Part shown: positions 50,601-61,529 of the stretch, piece by piece
How positions within the stretch are numbered: the stretch's first letter is position 1
Layout of the letters: the number at the start of each line of letters is the position of its first letter
NCBI GenBank assembly: GCA_012932295.1
Contig: JAAONU010000011.1
Location: 46,440,352-46,504,351, forward strand
Reading direction: 5' to 3'
From: Cyclina sinensis
Taxonomy: Eukaryota > Mollusca > Bivalvia > Venerida > Veneridae
Length of the DNA: 64,000 nucleotides
The notes under the pieces: generated by a model
What the model was told of the DNA's origin: nothing
The model's database searches: none
Seen by the model: the letters and a program-made list of their open reading frames with translations, nothing else
Made by a program: the position numbers and the translations under genes

Positions 50601-53600
50601 GACCTCAGCCTCAGCATTACAACGGACTTCTGCATCAGAGTCTAACTCTAGATATCTACTTTTTGGCTCAGGATTGAACTTAAGTTTTCCTAAAGTAAAA
50701 TATAGATAGATGTAGAAGGTATGATCAGCAAATTTCTGGATAATTCATTTTGTTCTGACAATACTTATAGTTTCTAATGTCTCTGACAATGAAAGTTTTC
50801 TTGTTACATTTTACTTATTACTATCTGTCAAATTCTTTTACAAGAAAACAAAGCTTTAATAATACAAATAAACCAACAGCCATCTAAAGGGTTTAAAATG
50901 TAAGCATTATACATTGTTTTCTGTTGTTTTTATTGTAAATTGCAGTTGTAAAATGTCTGACAGTAAATGAGTATGTCCTAATTACCATCCTTTTTCTATG
51001 TTTTAATAGATTATCTAATATAGAAACTCTTACTTCTAACTCTCAATCTTGCAGGAAGTGACTCAACCTGTTTATGTCCTGTAGTGTTTGCTATACAATA
51101 GTATTCTCCCCTGTCTTCTTCTGTTACCATGGAGATACGAAGCTCTCCTGTCTGTTGATTCATATAGTGTCTTGATGAGCCCTAAAATGCAGAACAGACA
51201 TCTTTCTCTGTATTAAAATGCTATGACATTAAATTCAATTCGAAAGCCTTCTTTAATCTCTGATATAAGAAACTTAACAGTCTTTGATTAATTTCATATG
51301 AAAGTATTTCATACATAAGCATAATCAGATTACCCACAGACAATTATTTATCAGGCAATGCTTTACTAATTAAAATCTGCCTCCATTCTGAAGAGTTCAC
51401 AAGTGTAATAGATTAAATGTGGCTGGCAAAAAAATAAGCTTTACATGATTAGACAGAGCAAAACAAGTGTAATGTAATATTTTATTGAGGATAAAATGTA
51501 TTATGAAACAAACATTATCATTTGGAAGACAAATAGCATTTGGAGAGGTCATTAATCGCTCTTAAGGTAATCAGATCCTGAGGGGTAGGAAACATAATTC
51601 TAGAATAAAGCTTACATATAACGGTCTATCTGGATACAAATAAATCTCCCTAGTTGTATTTCATTTCCTCTAGTGATACATATTAATATTTTCTTTCATA
51701 TAAAAACTTCACCTGCATTCTTTTCAAATAACATAATCTGTTTAGTAGGCAAAAGTGGTCTGACTGAAAATTAGCAAGACTTTAGATCTAAGTACTTTTC
51801 AAAGGCACTGGTATTTCTGCTGTTCTGTTTAATCAGTTGAGCAATAAACAATTTCATTAAAGCAGCAATTATACAATCAAGAATCTAGCTAGTTCACCAA
51901 AGGAATTTCTTCTCTTCTATGATATTATTGGGGGAAAAATGCCGAGGGTTTATCAGTTTTATCTGTTTAATGGGCCCTTACCGATATCAAACTAACATTG
52001 TGACTTAGATTTATGCACTCTAGAAATCAGAATGATTTTACCAGGCTTAGAAAGTAAATGAATACCAGGTAGATATTCATACTGCCTTACAAAAAACATT
52101 TTACAGTCACTAAAATGAAAGAAAAGTTATTATGCAACAGCCATCTTGAAGTCTAAGAATCAAATATTTCTCTGTCATTAGTTGAAAAACAATTAATTGT
52201 CAGAGGTCAAATACAATTAATTTTTTGAGGTCAAAAATGGAATGCTTTCATTTCTAGAAAAGATGTGAGAAAAATAATTCAATTAAAAGAGACCTTTTTT
52301 CATGCTTTTATCTTTTAAGGTCAAGGAAAAGCTGAAAACAGATCTTGCCCACTGGTATCATAATACACAGTTATGATGAATAAATGTAAAAAACTTTGCT
52401 ACTTGTATCAAAATGCAGAGTTATGATGAATGAATGCAGACTTCCACACCAGTATCATAATGCATAGTTATGATGAATAAATACTGACTTCCATACTAGT
52501 ATCACAATCCATAGTTATGATGAACAAATGCAGACTTCCACACTTGTATCATAATGCATATGCATAGTTATGATGAACAAATGCAGACTTCCACACTTGA
52601 ATCATAATGCATAGTTATGATGAACAAATGCAGACTTCCACACTTGTATCATAATGCATAGTTATGATGAACAAATGCAGACTTCCACACTTGTATCATA
52701 ATGCATAGTTATGATGAACAAATGCAGACCTCCATACTTGTATCTTGATACATAGTTCTGATGAATAAAGGCAGACTTCCATATTTGTATCATGATATAA
52801 ATTACAATGAATAAATGCAGACTTTCTCATCTTTTCTTTCCAAACAAATTGTAAGTAAATAAAATCCTTTTTACTATGTCAACTTTAATTATTTTGAGAG
52901 TGAATCACTTACAGTTATATATCTAGTTAATAAATCACAGCAGTTGCAACTTCTGAATTATAAATAACATCCACAATTTAAACTAGCAGTATCATTAATT
53001 TTGTTTCAAAACTTTAACAGTGTAAGAATACATTTGTAAGGAACTATATCCTTGCCAAAATAAAAAAAAAAAGTTCCTTTGGCTTCATCCTGACATAGGT
53101 TAAAACAAATGTTGTAACTATATTCAATGGTACATTAACAGGCAAAAACCAAAACATAAACCAAAGAAATGATACTTTTTGTGGATGTTATCTGCAAAAA
53201 AAACATGGTTGAAACATAATTAGTATTTGCATTTTTTCTCTCTCCTGACATATGTAATCTCTTATGCTGGGTGGCAGGACAAGACGATGCAGTAATTAAT
53301 TTACCATTAGCTTTTTATTTAGCCAATTTAATGACAAAGCATGTTATGTGGGTAACCTTTTATAAGCATAAGAAAGAAGAAAAACATGTACACACAATTA
53401 ATCAACTGTCAGCATAATTATGACATACAATTTATACATGCTTTTAATCAAAACAATTAATGCTTAGTCTTCTAGAAACAGGCTGATATTCTAAGAGAGA
53501 TGGATTTCCTTAAAATGTTATAGGAAAACAAATATATTTTTACAGACCTAACATAAGCAAAATTCAAAAGTCCTTTGAAATACAAAGATATTTTACACAT

Positions 53601-56600
53601 CTCAGTTAAGAATATAACACTGTTATTTTGAAATACTAAAAAAAAAATATTATAGTATTTTTAAGCATATCTGAAAAACTGTCTCCTACACAAAGTAACC
53701 ACACATTTCCAATAAAAAATTGCATTTGAAGTTCCCTGTACAATTTATCTGTTAAACTTAAATAATGAGACAAACTTCATCTAAAAAATCGTGTTTATAT
53801 GTTTAAATTTGAAGGTTTCTACAGCTATGCTCTTGGTGATGACCAACTAACTGAATCAACTAGATTTGATTCTGACATTCATGTCTAGCATTGTTGTTTT
53901 CAACAAGTTTATACCAAACGAATGAAGATTTATGTCTGTACTAGTTTTGCGATAACATGAACAAATGTAATTTGCAATCCTTACAGAGTAATAAAAAGAT
54001 AGTACAAAATACCAGTTTGATATATTGATCATCTTTCTTCCATATGATGTTAGTAACTGGATGCGGTGTGCCCGAGACCTGACATGTGAAATCAACATCA
54101 TACCCCTCCGACACTTCCCTTGACTGCGGACCTCTTCTTATAACAGGTGGCACTAAAACATAAATAAACAACAGTGTACATAATTACCATAATGTTGATG
54201 ATGATGATGACTTCATTCAGAAAGTGTTATCATTACATTTTAGACTTAACCCACTTTTCAACTTCAGGACATTATTATACACCTATGTTGTAAGTTACTC
54301 GATAATTTCATTCAAAATGCGTTATAAAATCATACGATAACAAAACTGGATACATTCATAGAAAACTGCAGTTTTATCTGGGGTACAATGTCTTACTGAC
54401 AATTCTTTAGGTGGAACATCCCTCCATCATGTTAGCCAGATAAAGTCATTGGCTATCTTGCTTCTGTCTTATAAAAATGTGAAAACGTGACTACAACTCC
54501 CTGCCTAATACTTGGAAAAATAGATTTCATATATTGATAACCTAGACAAAAAATTGCATGGAAGCCAGTCTGTGACTGGTACAAGGGAATAATTTCCAAT
54601 TAGTCTGGGTGTATGTTCTCAATATCACGGTAGATAAGGAAGCACTATTCTCTGGGTAATGTTTGTCAACACATTGCCAATGATATATACCAACCATCAG
54701 ACTACTGTTTCACTGGGGTATACCAGAAATGGATTATTTGATAACAGTGTCAGAAATATGTCCTCACTTACAGTGTTCATGATTTAAAGCTTTAAAAATT
54801 CCCAACAAAAACACTGGTTTATATTGTCCTGACATTACATCTGGCAAAGAATTAGTAAACATTAAATATTTTGTTTACGTTTATGATAAAAGCCAATTTA
54901 TTCTTTAATAAAGCTAACTATTGCAGAAATCAATCAATGAACACAGGAATGAATAATATGTTGATAAATCATGAAAGATATAATTCTTAACTTAAAATAT
55001 ACAACTCTTAAAAACTGGAATTCTAAGCAGCATTTTCACCAGATTATGGAAATAAGGATGTTATCGCAGAGTTTCACCAGCATGTTTCAAACCCATGACC
55101 TCCCAGTCTGGACTGCAGCAAGAAAAACTGAATACAGTTCATCCTTATGTACAGATCAGCAAAACAATGTAATATCTGTTAGTATTTTATGATATTATAT
55201 TGTTGTTTTATTTGACTGTTATCATGTGTAGCAACTAAGCTTGTCAATGTAAAAAAAAAAAATATGTTGCAATATGGACAGATTTGCTGCACCATTTTGA
55301 CAAAATGTATTTCTTTTTTTCTACATTTTCAGTCAAATTTTTTGACAAATTTCAAATTTCGTTTATATTATGCATAAGTTCTTTCAAAATCATTAACCCA
55401 TCATGCACTGCTACAAGATGCAGGCAAATTTTCATGGAATCAAAAGTATTGTTAAGATTAAGGAGGGAAGTCAAATTGTGTTCCATATTCATTCATTTTT
55501 GTCATGTCATGTAAAGAACCTCAGATTTTGCTGTGAGGTGATATACATAATCAGGTTGGATTGCGTTTTAAATCAAATCCTAAGTTTTTTCTAGTTTCTA
55601 ACAAACACCATATTGAGGTCTTGAAGTAAATCAGAGAGTTTTCTTCCTTTACTTGATGTGAGTTTAAAAAAAAGCCCCCTTACTTTTGGTTTTGTTTTCA
55701 TTAGAATGGAAATAAATTTAAATAAGCTTCTTTTAAATTCAATTTTGTTTTTATATGAATTATGATATATTTTTCAAATGTTAACAAGGTGGCCATCAAT
55801 CCTTATAAATATTGCTGTTTTGCAACCAATGATGGCAAACTTATAATTTTGATACATTGGTTTTATCTGTTAATATTTTATTCTTTTTACTGACTGAAAT
55901 AAAATTAAAATGATTATAATTTATAAGTTGTAAAAGAGTTCCCTTATTATGTTAGCAAAAACATTAATATTTAGAAGTTACCATATACATGTAGCATAAT
56001 TGAAATATTTGACACATAAATCAGGTAACACTCATGAGCAAGTCAAAGAAAAAAATCCTTTGTATTAATTACCAACGTATACCTTGAAAAAGAGATGTCA
56101 AGCCTTCAAGTATTCACTATCAAGTATTTTGAATATAAATTACAGGTTTATTACAAAGCAAATTGTCAAGAACACCCATGTTTTATTATAAAGATCTTGT
56201 TTTTGCTTATCATATCTTCTGTACTTAAAACATGAATTTATTTTCTCTTTTTTTATCTTAAAATATAGTAAGTTATGAAAATGATATCATATGAATTAGC
56301 ATACTGTGTAACACTTTTATGATTCTTTGACGGATTTAATGACACAAAAACTTGTAACTGACACATTATGGTAGTTTTAACTTGTAGCGAACACCTTCTC
56401 AAATATTTTGACAGGTAACGCAAGAAACAGTTATTATATCACACATGTCAATCAACGAAGCTATCTATCTCTACTGAATGATACAGTATCTGAAAATACT
56501 GCATCAAGTTCCCGTTTTCTCATTCTATATGCATGCACATGCCAATAACTGCCTGCAGCGGTAGAGGCCAATCTGCCAGTAGAGGCTTTAGAAGTCAGAT

Positions 56601-59600
56601 CATTCTCCAGAATCTTTGACCTTACAGCTTGCTAAATTCTCATAAAAATCTCAATGTTATCTCGTCTTTCTACTGTGCCAGTATCACGCTGGCACAGAAC
56701 TGTGGCAATATGATAGTTACAAAAAAATATCATAAGCAATGTAATTAAAATGATAATAAATGATTGGTACTGACCCTAAGTGTTTCAACTGCAACCTTTA
56801 CGATTGATTATTTCTGGCAAAAGGACAGACAAACGGAACATTAATGGGTATGAGTTTTTCTTAGGTATGATTAAAAATAACTTCAAAGACAAATCCAGAT
56901 CTCATGAGAAAGTTCTAGATTAGGCAAAATATTCTTCAAAAATTGTTACTAGGGCATTAAAAATGAAAACATTTTTGTATAGAATACAAACCAGAAACAA
57001 TGATCCAGACATTTTGCCGCTTCTCGCCAGCAGTATTGTTGACAATGAATGTGTAATTTCCAGAATCAATCTGCTGGGGGTCCTCAAAGAACAAATCATT
57101 CCCATCCATCCTGATAGCCCCTGTGTCAACTATAGGCATGTCATTTTTGTTCAACCACCTGAAATCATACAGCAGACCTGTAATTACTATATCTACACAG
57201 ATAAAACAGCATCAATTATATCATCTGTAAATCTCCTCAAAACCTTCAATCAACATTTCCAAAGTAGGGTAGATGGCTTAATATGAATTCAAGACTAAAA
57301 ATTGTTGCTGTCTACATCGTGACTGGTCTGTCAAGTTCTTGACTACTCATCTATATTTAAACTGAAGCAAGCCCTACCAGTATGCATTCTTATCACTGCA
57401 TGGAGTGGATCAAAGGTCCAGTATTAAAACCCTAGACCTAGAATCCTGGGGTTGCAAGTTAAATTCTTTGCTCCTCTGCTAACACTATGAATAGTATTTT
57501 GTAAGAGTAATATGCTGGATATGTTAACCATGTAACAGTTCTATACACTTGGGGCATATGAAAGGACTAGGGGTGTCTCTGGGACAGGATAACTTCTGTA
57601 ACTTGCAATGAAATCTCAAACAGATTGTTACTGAGCAGGAATAATGCACCAATAAGTCAAATAAATTCCTCTTGAACTTCTGGAAGTATCTCTAGTATTT
57701 TTTGATACTTAAATATCTAAAGATACCAAGGCCTAACTCAGTGCACACATCTAGAACTATTTAAAAATAAGATCGAGAGTCTAAAACTGTCTGCATGTAT
57801 TTAAGTAAACAAGTACAATACCCAGTGGCAATGGGTTTTTTTTATAAGAAAACAGATGTTCACTAATTAACTGCAGATTTGAAGTGAGTGATTGTACTAT
57901 ATCACATAATTTTGATACAGGAATGATGAAGATTTCAATATTTACCAGCTTATTTTAATTGCAGACTCTAGTCTTGAAAAACATGAGACTTCATTAGGAT
58001 GAAATGCTATAATAGAACACTAAAGAGCTGTATGAGCTTGTTTATCAGCACCTACCTATCTTGCACATATCTCTCCACCTCCCCCACTATGATACATCAG
58101 CTCAGCATAATCAAACAATCTAAATAGATGGCTCATTTACACTTATCTTCTCCATTCACCTCTAACCATTTCCAAAACAACAATCCACACCACAGAAACA
58201 ACAAACCTGATAGCCTTGTGTTTAACCTTCCCACCCTAACATCTTGCCATATCCACACTTACATCTAATTTAATATGTAGTGATCCCTATTAAATCACAG
58301 GATTATAGTATTTCAGAAGACAGTCAGAAGGATGTTTTATATTCCCCTCACCAAATGGTCAGGATCAGAGTCCTGTAAGTTTACAAAGCCATCATCAGTT
58401 AGAGTCATAAACCATGTTGTTAATGAATCATATACCTGCCATGATTTTAATTACCCTTTTATAAGAAAGTGGGTGGCCATTAGGCAAACCATACTGTGGA
58501 TACTACTTTAGAAGCTAACTTCAGGTACCTAATTTCTAGTTATCTTGTAGACTGGATGTTTGAGAATAAGAGCTAGAACTAAACTAATAATGAACATCAT
58601 ATGAATTTAGTAGGCAGCTTGATCTGCCATCAAAAACAAATGTTGAATTTCTTTATTTTTCTCCACAACAAATTCAACAGAATGACTTAATAACAGGTGT
58701 ATTGCACTTCTTTGCCTCAGTTGAGATAAACAAGGGCAGCAACCCTCTAGGTAGGAGCAACCCTCAAGGTGAGGGCAGCGACCCTCTAGGTAGAGCCAAC
58801 CCTCAAGGAGAGGGCAGAAACACTCTAGATAGGAGCAACTCTCAAGGTGAGGGCAGCAACCCTCTAGGTAGAAGCAACCCTCAAGGAGAGGGCAGCAAGA
58901 CTCTAGATAGGAGCAACCCTACAAATGTGAGAGCAGCAACTCTCTAGGTAGAAGCAACCCTCAAGGAGAGGGCAGCAAACACTCTAGATAGGAGCAACCC
59001 TCAAGGAGAGGGAAGCAACCCCCTAGATAGGAGCAACCCTCAAGGTGAGTTCAGCAACCCCCTTGACAGGAGCAACCCTCAAGGTGAGGCCTGCAACACT
59101 CTAGGTAGGAGCAACCCTAAAAGTGAGAGCAGCAACCCTCTAGATAGAAGCAACCCTCAAGGTGAGGCCAGCAACCCTCTAGATAGGAGCAACCCTCATG
59201 GTGAGGGCAATGATCCTTTGCCCTCTAGGCATACTAACATTAAACATTGTTTTGGCTGATAGGTATTTTTATATCATATTCTTGCAAACAATCTTTATTT
59301 TTCTTTAACTTAGAAATTCTGTTTTTTACATTTTACAATGCAGTATCAGAATAGAGCTATTTTCTATACAGCAAAACTGTTCTGAAACCAAGACAAAACT
59401 CTTCCAACACCAACTTATTTACCTTTCATAATTTTTGTAAGTTACTTTTGATCCATAAATTTAACAATTGTGAGCATAAAGCATTAGCCTAGGAGATAAA
59501 TTGCTGTTGTGAAATAAATTTTTGGCCATAATCCCATCGATCACAAAGTCAGTTGTTTTGACAACAAGACTGGGATTATGTTTGAAAAATGTAGTTTCTC

Positions 59601-61529
59601 TGGTGTGCCTCAAAGAGTTATTGTAAAGTGGTAAAGGTAATTATTCAAACCATGACCTTCAAGAAATGTATAATTTAGGAATTGCATGCAAAATAATCAT
59701 AAAATGCATAGTAACACATTATCATTTATCTTGTAAAATTTATCTACAATTTATGCACACTGAAATTATTATCTATGCATTTTTCATAATATAAGGCCTT
59801 TACAATACAGTGTGACAGGTTGCACCATCACAGATGGATCACTGGTAGCCTGTTGCATTATTGAGGAAATTCTATTCCATTATCTGATCAAAGAATGAAA
59901 TGTGCCATTAAACCGAACCATGCATGATTTAAAGAATCATAGTTATGGACAATTCTGACGGTCTAATAATTCATACAACTTAATTCTGATGTATATACCT
60001 GACATTTTGTTAATCATTCTATTGATAATCCTATGTAGTAAAGGTCAACACTTTAGTTACATTTGTGTAACAGGCACTTGTCCATTTTGATAGTAATCTG
60101 TTACGTTACCTAAGCCAGTCTTCCTGACACATGTCATTGCAAGAGCCCTGCACTGCCCATTTTGTTGTGTAAAGAGGTCTGGAGAACAGAGAGTCCCTAA
60201 CTCATGAACCTTAATCATCTGGTAACAGTTGTTTACAAGACAGTGACCTTGACTAGACAATATCAATGGTCCAAAGAAACGATTATGTTTTTTCTTTATC
60301 TTATACATGACAAGATTAGCAATTAAATTACATAGCTATCTAGGAATCTTATAAAACAGCAAAATCTGTATCAGCAAGAGATTTTGATATACCCAACTGT
60401 CATGATAGAAATTCTGTTAATACATCAGGTTTTATCATTTCTTTGACGTTTTAATTCTTCAGATCTAGTTATAACTTCTGAAAACTCAATTTCTATTAAT
60501 TTCAGGCTGGAACTTAATCCATCTAACTGACTGAGAGTCTGATAAGCCTTTTTTTCCACCCAGATAAAATAACTGTTGGAACTATTTGTATTTGAGATTT
60601 CAAACATTCCTGCTGAAATTTTGTATGCATATACAGATAAAACTGTTTGCTCTTCTTTTTTTCTCTCCTGCTCAAATACAACTATTCCATCAAACTCCTA
60701 GAAATAAATCCAGCAAACAGATTCTATAGCTAATAGAGTTCCATCTTTAAAACTTAAAAAAGATGGAATCTCTTCAACAGTCTTTAGAATACGTTTTTGT
60801 TTTCTTTTCATAATTAGGTCATAATTTTTGGCACACTTGTAAGTTAAGGAGACCTGAAACATAGATCTGATGATATCATTAATGTCTATCTCTTCGACAG
60901 TTAAAATCCTAAGTCCCTCCTACTTTAAGCCACAATACTGTGTTAGAACTAACTTTTTATTTTAAGCTTAAATCTAATCTCTTTTGAATTACGTATTAAA
61001 GCTTTGCTTTTTAATGGTATAAAACTACCTATATCTGTATCTACCTATATTTCTCTCTTTCACTGTTAAAGACTCACTATTCACTTCACCACAAAGTATA
61101 TCTTTACTAAGAACTATATGGCTGACATCAAGGCACAATTTTTTTTTTTTGTACAAGAACAATATTTTTTTAGTAATAAAAATATGGGTAGATTAATCTT
61201 GGTGTACCAAATTCTTTGTTCTCTTTCCACTGCAATGTTAGAGAATGATTTAATTAATCAATCAGTACTATCTTTCAAGTACTGCCTCTCAGTGTAACAA
61301 CTGAACTCCTTCAAATGATTTTTATCAATTACCCCACCCCTTAAGGATTTGCAGTGCATCAGAAGGACTCTGTATCTTAATTACCTAACCTGTACTTACC
61401 TGTATGAAGGTGTGGGTTTTCCATCCGGTGGAAAGGTCTTCACTCTAAATGGCTGATACACCGGGACAACCATAGGGAAGCTTGGGATAAGCCGAGGTTC
61501 AAATGTGTTCACATCAAAGTCATCCAAAT
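41683..61529 (-). CDS. PTK7: Inactive tyrosine-protein kinase 7 (PTK7), 3' part: Ig4-Ig7, TM, pseudokinase
   Basis: PTK7 (CCK4; fly Off-track) is a Wnt/planar-cell-polarity co-receptor at the plasma membrane. Minus-strand exons: 61400-61529, 56992-57158 (Ig4); 54013-54152, 51034-51208 (Ig5); 50387-50689 (Ig6); 49916-50067, 49337-49457 (Ig7); 44171-44341 (TM); 43581-43874 (juxtamembrane, Ser/His/Asn/Gln-rich); 42763-42995, 41683-42345 (kinase-like). The frame is unbroken over 848 aa. The TM segment is TVIIAVCSAGAYLALVIGL. In the kinase part, LGKSQYGDVFLAK and VVVK keep the loop and lysine and HRDLATRN keeps the catalytic Asp, but the DFG site reads HMA (ISHMALARDLY), so it is a pseudokinase; LRWLSPEAVLE and SDVWAFGVFMWEVL are typical. 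The acceptor chosen for 51034-51208 (TACAG) is the only one that keeps frame. Ig4 lacks both cysteines. Ig1-3 and the signal peptide lie beyond the window. Confidence 0.94.
45101..45237 (+). mobile_element. ~137-bp MITE with ~10-bp target duplication, copy 2
   Basis: Same element and orientation as 32969-33104 (shared AAGTCGAGATATTGTGTAAT). Flanks are TATAACATAG (45091-45100) and TATAACACAG (45238-45247), a 10-bp duplication with one change. Inverted ends are AGTCCAACTAATT and AGTCGAAATAATT on the other strand. It sits in the PTK7 intron before the TM exon. Confidence 0.75.
45775..46693 (-). pseudogene. Decayed mariner/maT-type (DD37D) transposase
   Basis: The N-terminal piece (46409-46693) has a helix-turn-helix-like region (SYRSIMKIVKDRGFSVSLGT). 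The middle (46063-46408) is open only in fragments; KNFMTSDEAMF is followed by an in-frame stop, and frameshifts separate it from both sides. The C-terminal piece (45775-46062) has FHQDSASSRTAKNTL and DAAPMDYGIW; 37 residues lie between the second and third catalytic Asp, the DD37D spacing of the maT clade of Tc1/mariner. Terminal inverted repeats could not be found by eye. It lies in the same strand sense as PTK7, inside its intron, and is dead. Confidence 0.85.
48827..48949 (-). CDS. Candidate optional PTK7 exon between Ig7 and TM
   Basis: A good acceptor (TTTTCCTTTTCAG) at 48950-48951 opens a 123-base frame without stops that ends at a weak donor GTAATG. Entry and exit phases (1 and 1) match both neighbouring exons exactly, so it could be included or skipped without breaking the frame. 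It would add 41 residues: EKYVKTYYKLLIKE, a Thr run, then a hydrophobic stretch. No homologue is known to me, and the donor is weak. It may be chance. Confidence 0.25.
51209..54012. other. PTK7 intron within Ig5, non-coding
   Basis: No gene or large element. It contains the 47-bp minisatellite at 52341-52829 and AT-rich unique sequence. Confidence 0.6.
52341..52829 (+). repeat. ~47-bp minisatellite in a PTK7 intron
   Basis: About nine units of CTTGTATCATAATGCATAG, TTATGATGAACAAATGCAGA and CTTCCACA follow each other. The central four to five are almost identical and the outer ones diverged, the usual pattern of expansion from the middle. Confidence 0.9.
54153..56991. other. PTK7 intron between Ig4 and Ig5, non-coding
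   Basis: AT-rich sequence in which I recognise no gene, repeat array or transposon end. Confidence 0.55.
58733..59230 (+). repeat. 39-bp GC-richer minisatellite in a PTK7 intron
   Basis: About thirteen units of GGCAGCAACCCTCTAGGTAG plus GAGCAACCCTCAAGGTGAG. Each unit is itself a doubled motif (GCAACCCTCTAGG / GCAACCCTCAAGG). The plus frame stays open for 81 codons with repeats of GSNPLGRSNPQGE, because 39 is a multiple of 3, but it is antisense to PTK7 and has no gene around it. Confidence 0.92.
60425..61110 (-). pseudogene. Unidentified decayed coding sequence nested in a PTK7 intron
   Basis: On the minus strand two long open stretches lie in the same frame, separated by single stops: about 60919-60701 (ILTVEEIDINDIIRSMF, SFLSFKDGTLLAIES) and 60697-60425 (EFDGIVVFEQERKKEEQTVL, YFIWVEKKAYQTLSQLDG). 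In-frame TAGs are at 60920-60922 and 60698-60700. Further right, shorter protein-like stretches in shifted frames continue (KDILCGEVNSESLTVKERN near 61070-61110). The residue make-up looks like a real soluble protein, not a repeat. I do not recognise the family. It may be a processed pseudogene, or exons of a nested gene, since TTTATTTCTAG before EFDG looks like an acceptor. Confidence 0.4.

Larger units (their letters stand above)
57159..61399. other. PTK7 intron within Ig4, with minisatellite and decayed coding sequence
   Basis: It holds the 39-bp minisatellite (58733-59230) and the unidentified broken coding sequence (60425-61110). A further minus-strand open frame at 60057-60308 (Cys-containing, for example SSQGHCLVNNCYQMIKVHEL) may belong to the latter. 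The rest is AT-rich with nothing recognised. Confidence 0.6.

Noticed and set aside
51034..51182. Shorter PTK7 exon using the acceptor TTTTAG at 51183-51184
   Set aside because: It would not keep frame with the upstream exon ending at 54013; the upstream acceptor TACAG (exon from 51208) does.
58702..58947. 81-codon frame with GSNPLGRSNPQGE repeats, like a repetitive secreted protein
   Set aside because: It is a 39-bp intronic minisatellite read in its open frame; it lacks a signal peptide and is antisense to PTK7.
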